Source: Clostridia bacterium
GTDB taxonomy: Bacteria > Bacillota > Clostridia > Christensenellales > DTU072
Assembly (NCBI GenBank): GCA_017504305.1
Contig: JAFVRJ010000024.1
Location: forward strand, 1-64,000
DNA: 64,000 nt
Direction: 5' to 3'
A program made the translations under genes and the position numbers. Shown here one piece after another: positions 1 to 6,192 of the stretch. The notes below the pieces were generated by a model. The model was not told the origin of the DNA. It worked only from the letters and a program-made list of their open reading frames with translations, and did no database searches. Within the stretch, counting starts at the first letter, position 1. Every line of letters begins with the position of its first letter.

Positions 1-8
1 AGTAGCCT

Positions 9-527
9 ATGTGTCTTTTAATATATTCGGCAATTACCTATAATAAACTCGTTGCTATGCGCGAAAACGTTGATAACGCTTGGGCGCAAATAGACGTACA
101 ATTAAAGCGCCGTTATGACCTTATACCTAACTTTGTCGAAACCGTCAAAGGTTACGCAAAGCATGAAAACGATACTCTTGTAAGAGTTACCGAAGCTCGT
201 GCATCGGTAGGGGGCGCTAAAACTCAACACGAAGCCATCGAAGCTAACAATCAACTTTCATCCGCTCTTTCGAGACTTCTTATCGTATCTGAAAAATACC
301 CCGAACTTAAAGCAAACACTAATTTTATCGCGCTCCAAAACGAGCTAACAGGTCTTGAACATAAAATTGCGTTTACCCGTCAATCTTATAACGATACCGT
401 ATTGCTTTATCAACGCAAAAAGAAGTCTTTCCCCGCAAACATAGTTGCAAGAATCTTCAAATTTGAAGATAAAGAGTACTTTGAAGTTGACGAGCCGTCG
501 AGAGAAGCTCCCAAAGTCCAATTCTAA
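9..527 (+). CDS. lemA: LemA family protein, 5' end incomplete or damaged
   Basis: The protein matches the LemA family, small membrane-anchored helical proteins of unclear function. The conserved stretches YNKLV, AWAQIDVQLKRRYDLIPN and VKGYAKHE are visible, followed by a helical body. LemA proteins normally start with a membrane segment of about 20 residues ending just before YNKLV. Here only MCLLIYSAI precedes it, and an in-frame TAG lies at positions 3-5. The true start is therefore probably lost at the window edge or broken by a terminal base error. The stop is 1 nt before the DUF2207 gene, and LemA with DUF2207 is a common pair of envelope proteins. Confidence 0.85.
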   Translation: MCLLIYSAITYNKLVAMRENVDNAWAQIDVQLKRRYDLIPNFVETVKGYAKHENDTLVRVTEARASVGGAKTQHEAIEANNQLSSALSRLLIVSEKYPELKANTNFIALQNELTGLEHKIAFTRQSYNDTVLLYQRKKKSFPANIVARIFKFEDKEYFEVDEPSREAPKVQF

Positions 528-528
528 T

Positions 529-2487
529 ATGAGCAAAAAGATAGTATCAATAATACTCGTTTTAGCCGTAGCCGTTCTTATGGTTACGGCTTTTTCGGGT
601 TGTAACAAAAAGGGCGATGTATATTTGAGTAAGGTCGACCTTACTTTACATCTTAACGAGGACGGCTCCATGGACGTCGAAGAGCGTTGGGACGTCAAGG
701 TTGAGCATACCACCGTACGCAACCTTTACCGTACGATTTTTCTTTACGACGATGAGTTTAACGCAAGTAGTTCAATAAAGAACTTTAAGGTAAAGGATAA
801 CGCAACCGGAGCATTTTTAGAGCAAGCAACGGATATCAATGACCCAGAAGATTACGACAACGCATCGTTAGATAACCACAGCTACGTTTACGATAGGGGC
901 AGAACGGATGAAATAGGCTTTTATTTCCCCAAGGCAAGCAACACGGAATTAAGTTATACCATGTACTATACCATAACCGATATGGTAGGTGTATACGGCG
1001 ATACCGCGGTACTTTATTACACTGCCTATAACGTCAATTTTAGCTTGTATATCGAGGAGCTTAACGGCAAGATTTATCTTCCGAATAATGCTAAAATCCC
1101 AAGTGATTCTTATGCGTGGCTCCACACCGAGCACGGCAAGGCAAGCTATGTGGTGGAAGAGGATTATATCTTATTTAGCTCCAAAAATCAAGAACCGCTC
1201 AATTACACCGAAATCCGCGCTTTGTTGCCTAAAGATTTATTTTTAGGAGCTGAAAAGCAAAATATTGCCTTTGTACGTGATAGCATAATCGAAGAAGAAA
1301 CCGCTTGGTACGAGTCTTGGAATAAAGAGCAAGAAAAGCTACACACTCTATCCGTTTTATCCTTTGTTATGCTTGGGGTAGCAGTTGTTCTCGGCGTCGG
1401 TTTAGTCGTATATTTTAAGAAGTTCTACCTAAAAGTAAAAGGGGAGTATCCCGTTTACGTCAGAGAGATTCCTTACGGAGTAACCTCTGCGGAGATGGGG
1501 CATTTTTATTACTATTATAAGGGCGGTAGCCGTAGGAAAAAGAATCGCTCCAACATGCTTTCTTCCACCGTTTTAGACCTTTGCCGTAAAGGTTATATCG
1601 TCATTGACGAAGTCCCTAACGGCGACGATTATACCATCAGTACGGCAAGCGTTGTTCCGGCACACGTTGCAGCGTTGGAAGCGCACGAAAAAAGCATACT
1701 TGATCTATTAACCGCCGTTTACACAAGCTATGGTCGTCCTTTTACGATGGATGAGTTTGAAAAATATGCCAAAAAGAACCCTGTACTTGTAAACAACCTC
1801 ATTAATGCATATATAAACGGTTCTCACGCCATGTTTAAGCAAGGCGATAACGTCAAAAAGAAGAACATGTGGTTGGATCCGCCATCGTTTAATATGTGGG
1901 CGTTTCTGGGCGTTATATGTGGTTTCTACTTCTTTATGGCAGGTGGAGAAGTGCCCTTTATGTGGCTTGCATTGTCGGTATTTTGCATATTCGCATTAAT
2001 TGCGCTACCCAAAGTATCCAAGCTTAATCAAAAGGGCGAAGCTCGTTATATGGAGGCAAAGGGCCTTGCAAACTTTATGCTCGACTTTAGTAATCTTAAA
2101 GAACACGAGCTACCCAAACTTATTCTCTGGGAAGAATATATGGTCTATGCAACCATGATGGGCATAAGTGAAAAGGTTGTTGCAGCTCTTAAACTAAAGT
2201 ATCCTGAACTATATAAAGAAATGCTGACGTCCGATAGCAATTATTATAATAGGAGCTACGTTAGATTCTACTTTGGTCCCAAGGTCAGAGTGGGAACTTT
2301 TGATCTTGGCGCACGCATGAACCGCTCGTTTAATAGTATTACAAGTAGCGTTGCCCATCTATCGTCCGGAGGCGGTGGAAGTCGCGGTGGCCGAGGAGGC
2401 TTCGGTGGCGGTGGCTTTGGCCGTGGTGGCGGCGGATTCCGTGGCGGTGGTGGCGGCTTCGGCGGCGGTGGCGGCGGAGCAAGATAG
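529..2487 (+). CDS. DUF2207 domain membrane protein with Gly-rich tail
   Basis: This 652-residue protein has the DUF2207 layout. An N-terminal signal ends in a lipobox-like FSGC (about residue 25), so it may be lipid-modified. An extracellular beta-rich domain (about 30-270) follows, then a membrane helix near 275-300, a cytoplasmic region with two further helices near 465-505, and a C-terminal tail made almost only of Gly, Arg and Phe (last 45 residues). The start at 529 was chosen because MSKK begins the signal sequence and lies directly after the lemA stop; a longer frame from 445 would overlap lemA. The function of DUF2207 proteins is not known. Confidence 0.85.
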   Translation: MSKKIVSIILVLAVAVLMVTAFSGCNKKGDVYLSKVDLTLHLNEDGSMDVEERWDVKVEHTTVRNLYRTIFLYDDEFNASSSIKNFKVKDNATGAFLEQATDINDPEDYDNASLDNHSYVYDRGRTDEIGFYFPKASNTELSYTMYYTITDMVGVYGDTAVLYYTAYNVNFSLYIEELNGKIYLPNNAKIPSDSYAWLHTEHGKASYVVEEDYILFSSKNQEPLNYTEIRALLPKDLFLGAEKQNIAFVRDSIIEEETAWYESWNKEQEKLHTLSVLSFVMLGVAVVLGVGLVVYFKKFYLKVKGEYPVYVREIPYGVTSAEMGHFYYYYKGGSRRKKNRSNMLSSTVLDLCRKGYIVIDEVPNGDDYTISTASVVPAHVAALEAHEKSILDLLTAVYTSYGRPFTMDEFEKYAKKNPVLVNNLINAYINGSHAMFKQGDNVKKKNMWLDPPSFNMWAFLGVICGFYFFMAGGEVPFMWLALSVFCIFALIALPKVSKLNQKGEARYMEAKGLANFMLDFSNLKEHELPKLILWEEYMVYATMMGISEKVVAALKLKYPELYKEMLTSDSNYYNRSYVRFYFGPKVRVGTFDLGARMNRSFNSITSSVAHLSSGGGGSRGGRGGFGGGGFGRGGGGFRGGGGGFGGGGGGAR

Positions 2488-2489
2488 AA

Positions 2490-2522
2490 AAAAGCGCGTA
2501 AGAAAACCTTACGCGCTTTATT
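2490..2522 (+). terminator. Rho-independent terminator after DUF2207
   Basis: The stem AAAGCGCGTAAG pairs with CTTACGCGCTTT around a short AAAAC-type loop, followed by TTATTTTAT. It sits 3 nt after the DUF2207 stop and separates it from the convergent DUF3784 gene. Confidence 0.85.
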
Positions 2523-2537
2523 TTATATAAAATAAAA

Positions 2538-2876
2538 CTACATTATTTTACCATTATATTTTTTGATAGCATATAACGCAATGCCTACTCCGATGAGTAT
2601 TGATACAATTAAAAGCCCCATACCTATTTTTGTAAAAATGGAGTTGTTTAGTAATTTAGCACAAAGGGATAATGCTCCAAAAATCGCAATCCCACAGCCA
2701 ACAATCAATATTCCCGTACCAACCATTTTACCAAAAGGAATTTTATCTTCTTCCTTAATATTATCGATGTGATAAGAGTGCAACATTTTTACGTTGCCTT
2801 TCATATTCATGATGGCAATAACGATTAGAACGATACCAACTGCAATACCTATGATTGCTTCAAACATTGTTTCCAC
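2538..2876 (-). CDS. DUF3784 family small membrane protein
   Basis: The 112-residue protein has an N-terminal hydrophobic helix (FEAIIGIAVGIVLIVIAIMN), a short soluble stretch containing YHIDNIKEEDKIPFGK, and two more membrane helices. This order matches the DUF3784 family of Firmicutes membrane proteins, whose function is unknown. A good ribosome binding site (AAGGTGG) lies before the ATG. The gene is monocistronic, with its own promoter upstream. Confidence 0.75.
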   Translation of the reverse strand: METMFEAIIGIAVGIVLIVIAIMNMKGNVKMLHSYHIDNIKEEDKIPFGKMVGTGILIVGCGIAIFGALSLCAKLLNNSIFTKIGMGLLIVSILIGVGIALYAIKKYNGKIM

Positions 2877-2896
2877 CTTGTAGGTTAATTTGCATT

Positions 2897-2925
2897 ATTA
2901 TATCATAACATTGATATGCGGTCAA
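2897..2925 (-). promoter_or_regulatory. Sigma-A-type promoter of the DUF3784 gene
   Basis: On the minus strand TTGACC is followed by 17 nt and TATAAT. The start codon is 21 nt beyond the -10 box and a Shine-Dalgarno lies between. Confidence 0.8.
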
Positions 2926-2940
2926 TAGGGTTTTAACGTT

Positions 2941-3344
2941 GCGCACCCGTATCGCTAAAGCGATAGGGTATCAGAGCTTTTGAGGTTATCATTTGAACAA
3001 AATGACGGGATAGCAAATGCAAGTATTCATATAGCCCTCAACCTATTATAATAACAAGCCAAACTAACGAGCTTCGTTTGGGTTGCAAAGCTCTGCTTTG
3101 CACATTTGCCAGGTTGCTATGCAACTTGCGCACCCGTATCGCTAAAGTGATAGGGTACCAGAGCTTTTGAGGTTATCATTTGAACGAAATGACGGGATAG
3201 CAAATGCAAGTATTCATATAGCTCTCAACCTAATATAATAACAAGCCAAACTAACGTGCTTCGTTTGGGTTGCAAAGCTGTGCTTTGCACATTTGCCAGG
3301 TTGCTACGCAACTTGCGCACCCGTATCGCTAAAGCGATAGGGTA
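2941..3344. repeat. 187-bp tandem repeat, two full copies and a 30-bp partial copy
   Basis: Copies start at 2941, 3128 and 3315, a period of exactly 187 bp; the third copy breaks off near 3344. The first two copies differ at only eight positions. Each copy contains a chain of short hairpins: TATCGCT-AA-AGCGATA, TCATTT-5nt-AAATGA, AACGA-GCT-TCGTT, GCAAAGC-TCT-GCTTTGC and GTTGC-TAT-GCAAC. About half of the differences fall in hairpin loops, and one stem change (C to T) gives a G-U wobble. No credible coding frame runs through it. This is the main content of the gene-free stretch between the DUF3784 gene and tRNA-Gly. Confidence 0.9.
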
Positions 3345-3363
3345 CGCTCCCCGTCATTTCGTT

Positions 3364-3401
3364 CAAATAACAAACGCACCACGATGGGTGCGTTTGTTAT
3401 T

Positions 3402-3403
<2 letters not shown>
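3364..3403 (-). terminator. Long hairpin downstream of tRNA-Gly, likely terminator
   Basis: A perfect 17-bp inverted repeat (3364-3380 with 3387-3403) encloses a 6-nt loop. Read on the minus strand it begins at the encoded CCA of tRNA-Gly and ends in GTTTGTTATTTG, which is a weak U-rich tract. It overlaps the tRNA CCA end by 2 nt. Confidence 0.65.
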
Positions 3404-3476
<73 letters not shown>

Positions 3477-3490
3477 ATGAGTTTATTAAT

Positions 3491-3519
3491 ATTATATGAG
3501 CATATTTGCTTATTTGCAA
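3491..3519 (-). promoter_or_regulatory. Promoter of tRNA-Gly
   Basis: On the minus strand TTGCAA is followed by 17 nt and TATAAT, 14 nt before the mature tRNA 5' end. Confidence 0.75.
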
Positions 3520-3561
3520 GAGATATTTTGTCTTACGATATAAAATTTTTGTATTATACTT

Positions 3562-3590
3562 TTGTATTCGTATTTTGACTGTGTTATAAT
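3562..3590 (+). promoter_or_regulatory. Promoter of the TRIC-family gene
   Basis: TTGTAT at 3562-3567 is followed by a 17-nt spacer and TATAAT at 3585-3590. A leader of about 25 nt and the ribosome binding site AGAGGG follow. Confidence 0.7.
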
Positions 3591-3622
3591 GCTTACGTTA
3601 ACTTATCTATTTAGAGGGAATT

Positions 3623-4312
3623 ATGGTTGCCGAAATTATTTTGCTTGTCTTGGAAATCATTGGTACGATTGCCTTTGCTATATCGGGGGCACACGTTGCC
3701 ATTAAAGCAAAACTTGACGTTTTCGGCGTTGTTTTTATCGGTTGTATTACCGCGGTTGGCGGTGGTATGACAAGGGATATTCTCATTGGCCACACTCCGC
3801 CACAAATTTTTAGCAATCTATACGTATTGTTGGTTGCGGCAGTTTCATCGCTAATTGTTTTTGTTTTAGCATACGTTTATCGTAATAGATTTGTCGGCTT
3901 AAGCCAAAGGGTAGAGCAAGTTGTTAACGTTTTTGATGCAATCGGTCTTGGTGCATTTAGTGTCATCGGCACCGAAATTGCATTTGTTCACGGCGTTGCA
4001 GATAACGCATTTTTGGCAATAATGCTTGGTATGCTTACCGGAGTAGGAGGGGGCGTTTATCGCGATATTCTAACGGATACCACTCCTTATATCTTCAAAA
4101 AACACGTATATGCATTGGCATCTATAGTGGGTGCTGGCGTTTATTACGTTATAAGGCTTTTCGTAAGTAGTATATTGATACCATCGTTGGTAGGTATGGC
4201 GCTTGTCATCATAATACGCATTTTAGCTACTCATTATCGCTGGAGCTTACCCAAGGCACAAATTGATCTCGATTATAAACCGATACACTTTTTCCATAAT
4301 AAAAAGGATTAA
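3623..4312 (+). CDS. TRIC-family (UPF0126) cation channel protein
   Basis: The 229-residue protein is an integral membrane protein with seven predicted helices in two repeated halves of three plus a final one. Each half carries the family glycine motif: GGGMTRDIL near residue 50 and GGGVYRDIL near 138. These mark bacterial TRIC (formerly UPF0126, YadS/YicG type) proteins, which form trimeric potassium-permeable channels in structural studies. A good AGAGGG site precedes the ATG. The gene has its own promoter and no operon partner. The ion selectivity here is inferred from the family. Confidence 0.85.
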   Translation: MVAEIILLVLEIIGTIAFAISGAHVAIKAKLDVFGVVFIGCITAVGGGMTRDILIGHTPPQIFSNLYVLLVAAVSSLIVFVLAYVYRNRFVGLSQRVEQVVNVFDAIGLGAFSVIGTEIAFVHGVADNAFLAIMLGMLTGVGGGVYRDILTDTTPYIFKKHVYALASIVGAGVYYVIRLFVSSILIPSLVGMALVIIIRILATHYRWSLPKAQIDLDYKPIHFFHNKKD

Positions 4313-4383
4313 TGAATTTTTATCAGGTACACGACTCTACTATTAATAATAATTACGTTATAGGTTAATGATTACTGCGTTTT

Positions 4384-4411
4384 AAAAGGGTGGCAATGCC
4401 ACCCTTTTTTA
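4384..4411 (-). terminator. Terminator, usable in both directions
   Basis: AAAAGGGTGGC at 4384-4394 pairs with GCCACCCTTTT at 4398-4408 around AAT. On the minus strand it closes the two-gene unit 4932-4409. On the plus strand its T-run could also end TRIC transcripts. Confidence 0.85.
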
Positions 4412-4669
4412 ATCGTTTTTACGGCCGAGTTGGGATAACAATGCAAGCATCTCTGGAGATAGCATGCCTTCGATTTTGGAGGTATCGGGATTGAGCGGTC
4501 GCGATGAAGCAGACTGTTCTTTTGGTGGCGTTTGCATGGCTCCAAAAGGGTTTTTACCACCCATCATACTCATCATGCTCATTATGGTGTTCATATCCAT
4601 ACCGCCTTGTTTTTTGCCGTTTTGTCCGTTCATCATCATGAGTAGGGGTAGCATTTGCATTATATCCAT
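4409..4669 (-). CDS. Unrecognised small Met-rich protein
   Basis: The 86-residue protein is not recognised. It is very rich in methionine (about 16), concentrated in the first half (for example LLMMMNGQNGKK and IMSMMSMMGGKNPF), and has a Pro/Ser linker. Its C-terminus, GMLSPEMLALLSQLGR, resembles the C-terminus of the adjacent upstream protein (PMLSPEQAERMKELINQL). No signal peptide or clear membrane helix is present. It lies 2 nt after the stop of the gene at 4672-4932, so the two are probably co-transcribed. Ribosome binding would use AAAGAGG before the ATG. Confidence 0.6.
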   Translation of the reverse strand: MDIMQMLPLLMMMNGQNGKKQGGMDMNTIMSMMSMMGGKNPFGAMQTPPKEQSASSRPLNPDTSKIEGMLSPEMLALLSQLGRKND

Positions 4670-4671
4670 TT

Positions 4672-4932
4672 TTACCTCTTTAATTGATTAATTAGCTCCT
4701 TCATGCGTTCTGCCTGTTCAGGGGATAGCATTGGACGCATTTTGGTTAAAAATCCGTCCAATACGCCGTTATCCAACTCACCGTTTGCTCTGCCTTGTTC
4801 CGCGGTTTTAAATAGCTCTTGCATGAGCTCCGCTTCATCCATTTTGGAGTATTTGGCGATGGCCTCTTCAGGCGTCAACGACGAATTATTTTTTGCTTGA
4901 TTCTTACGCTTAATGTACTCGTTAATATCCAT
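4672..4932 (-). CDS. Unrecognised small helical protein
   Basis: The 86-residue protein is charged, soluble and mostly helical: MDINEYIKRKNQAK, then SLTPEEAIAKYSKMDEAELMQEL, then the C-terminal PMLSPEQAERMKELINQL. It has no motif of known function. The SD GAGGTG lies before the ATG. It is the first gene of a two-gene unit with the Met-rich protein, and both share the MLSPE-type C-terminal motif, which suggests a joint role or a duplication. The function is unknown. Confidence 0.65.
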   Translation of the reverse strand: MDINEYIKRKNQAKNNSSLTPEEAIAKYSKMDEAELMQELFKTAEQGRANGELDNGVLDGFLTKMRPMLSPEQAERMKELINQLKR

Positions 4933-4956
4933 ATTTCACCTCGTGCCATAATATGC

Positions 4957-4986
4957 AAAAAATCGGCAAAACGTGCCGATTTTTTT
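4957..4986 (-). terminator. Terminator after the GH43-type gene
   Basis: AAAAAATCGGCA at 4957-4968 pairs with TGCCGATTTTTT around AAACG. On the minus strand it lies 22 nt after the glycosidase stop and before the next gene. Confidence 0.85.
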
Positions 4987-5008
4987 AAGGCAAAATTGAT
5001 GATGAATA

Positions 5009-6010
5009 TTATTTATTAAAAAGTTTATTTAATAACTTCTTGAACTTGCTCGGTTCGCCCGTGCCGGTTGGGAAGTCGTAATCGTTCCTGTAGTTTTTAA
5101 GGCGCAAGTACTCTTCATCGGTAATTTCGATAACACCGCCGTGCTTAAACCCGTATGGGAAGGAAAACTTCTCCGGTGCGCGAGTAAAGTTCATGTCACC
5201 CGGTTTGGGAGATATAAATGGCACGTAGCCCATCTTGCTTTTTTTACAACCGAAAAAGTCGAGCATCAAGCACCATCTGCCATCAGGTAAAACGTAGGTA
5301 GTAGGGGCTTCATAGGAGCCGGGTTTATCTAAATCGCTCATATACCTTTCAAATTTATAATCGTGCTCGTAAGGACCGAAAAGGTTTTTACTGGTTGCGT
5401 GCATGTTCATGGGAGGATTACTGCTGTTTTTATAAAACAAATGATAGGTATCCCCAATCTTCCTCAAATGGCTATCCAAAATTTCGTTTTGCTTGGTGAA
5501 GAATAGTCGCGGTTCGCTAAAAGTTTCGAAGTCTACGGTGGTGGAGCAATATATAGACATATGGTTATAGTCGCTTTCTCTAACGGTCGAGCCCCAATGG
5601 ATTAAATACTGCTCGCTATCCTCGTCGTAAAATACTTCCGGTGCCCACATACAACCAAAATCATCGCGACCAAAGTGTTGTAAGCGTTGCGCTTCGAAGT
5701 TGATTAAGTCTTTGGTTTTAAATATATTTAAGCACTTACTGCCGTTGTGATTACAATCCTTCCAGTCTACGTTATAGTTCTTATCCATCCTTTTTACGAT
5801 GCAAAGGTCGGTTGTGATTATAACGAACTCACCCGTTTTAAGTCGTACGACTTCGATGTCGCGACAACCACCTTCGCCAAGTGTTGAGAGTATAATGGGG
5901 TTGCCGTTATTGACGGACTCCCAATTCAATCCGTCTTTTGAAATGCCGTAGTAAACGGCTTCGCCTTCAGGGGTGATTTTTTCTTTAAAGTGAGCGAATA
6001 AATAGGGCAT
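5009..6010 (-). CDS. Glycoside hydrolase family 43-like protein
   Basis: The 333-residue protein resembles the five-bladed beta-propeller glycosidases of the GH43 group, which mostly remove arabinose or xylose from plant polysaccharides. Family-like segments are YYGISKDGLNWE near residue 22, FGCMWAPEVFYDE near 117, HWGST, ILDSHLRKIGDTYHLFYK, and SYEAPTTYVLPDGRW near 233. The APEVFYD block is typical for the clan. No signal peptide is visible, so it should act in the cytoplasm on imported oligosaccharides. No sugar transporter lies nearby. The exact substrate cannot be read from the sequence, and the catalytic acids were not assigned. Confidence 0.75.
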   Translation of the reverse strand: MPYLFAHFKEKITPEGEAVYYGISKDGLNWESVNNGNPIILSTLGEGGCRDIEVVRLKTGEFVIITTDLCIVKRMDKNYNVDWKDCNHNGSKCLNIFKTKDLINFEAQRLQHFGRDDFGCMWAPEVFYDEDSEQYLIHWGSTVRESDYNHMSIYCSTTVDFETFSEPRLFFTKQNEILDSHLRKIGDTYHLFYKNSSNPPMNMHATSKNLFGPYEHDYKFERYMSDLDKPGSYEAPTTYVLPDGRWCLMLDFFGCKKSKMGYVPFISPKPGDMNFTRAPEKFSFPYGFKHGGVIEITDEEYLRLKNYRNDYDFPTGTGEPSKFKKLLNKLFNK

Positions 6011-6117
6011 TTGTAACCTCGATTTGATTTAATACACTGATTTTACTACAAAAAGGGTGATAAATTCAATTCCCAATTTTTGCTAACTGAACGTTTTGTG
6101 AATATTGCTTATAGGGA

Positions 6118-6146
6118 TTGACTTTTATTTACTTTTCATTTACAAT
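6118..6146 (+). promoter_or_regulatory. Promoter of the SARP-type regulator
   Basis: TTGACT at 6118-6123 is followed by 17 nt and TACAAT at 6141-6146. The leader is about 40 nt and ends in AAAGGTGA before the ATG at 6193. The 180-bp gap between the glycosidase start and this gene shows no other feature. Confidence 0.75.
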
Positions 6147-6192
6147 AGATTTACATAATTTTTTGCATGACAATATCTACAAAAGGTGAACG

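Noticed and set aside
128..142. Spo0A-like box TTTGTCGAAAC in lemA
   Set aside because: It is inside coding sequence with no promoter nearby and is most likely chance.
2941..3344. CRISPR array
   Set aside because: The units are 187 bp and contiguous, with no 25-40 bp repeat/spacer pattern and no cas genes in the window.
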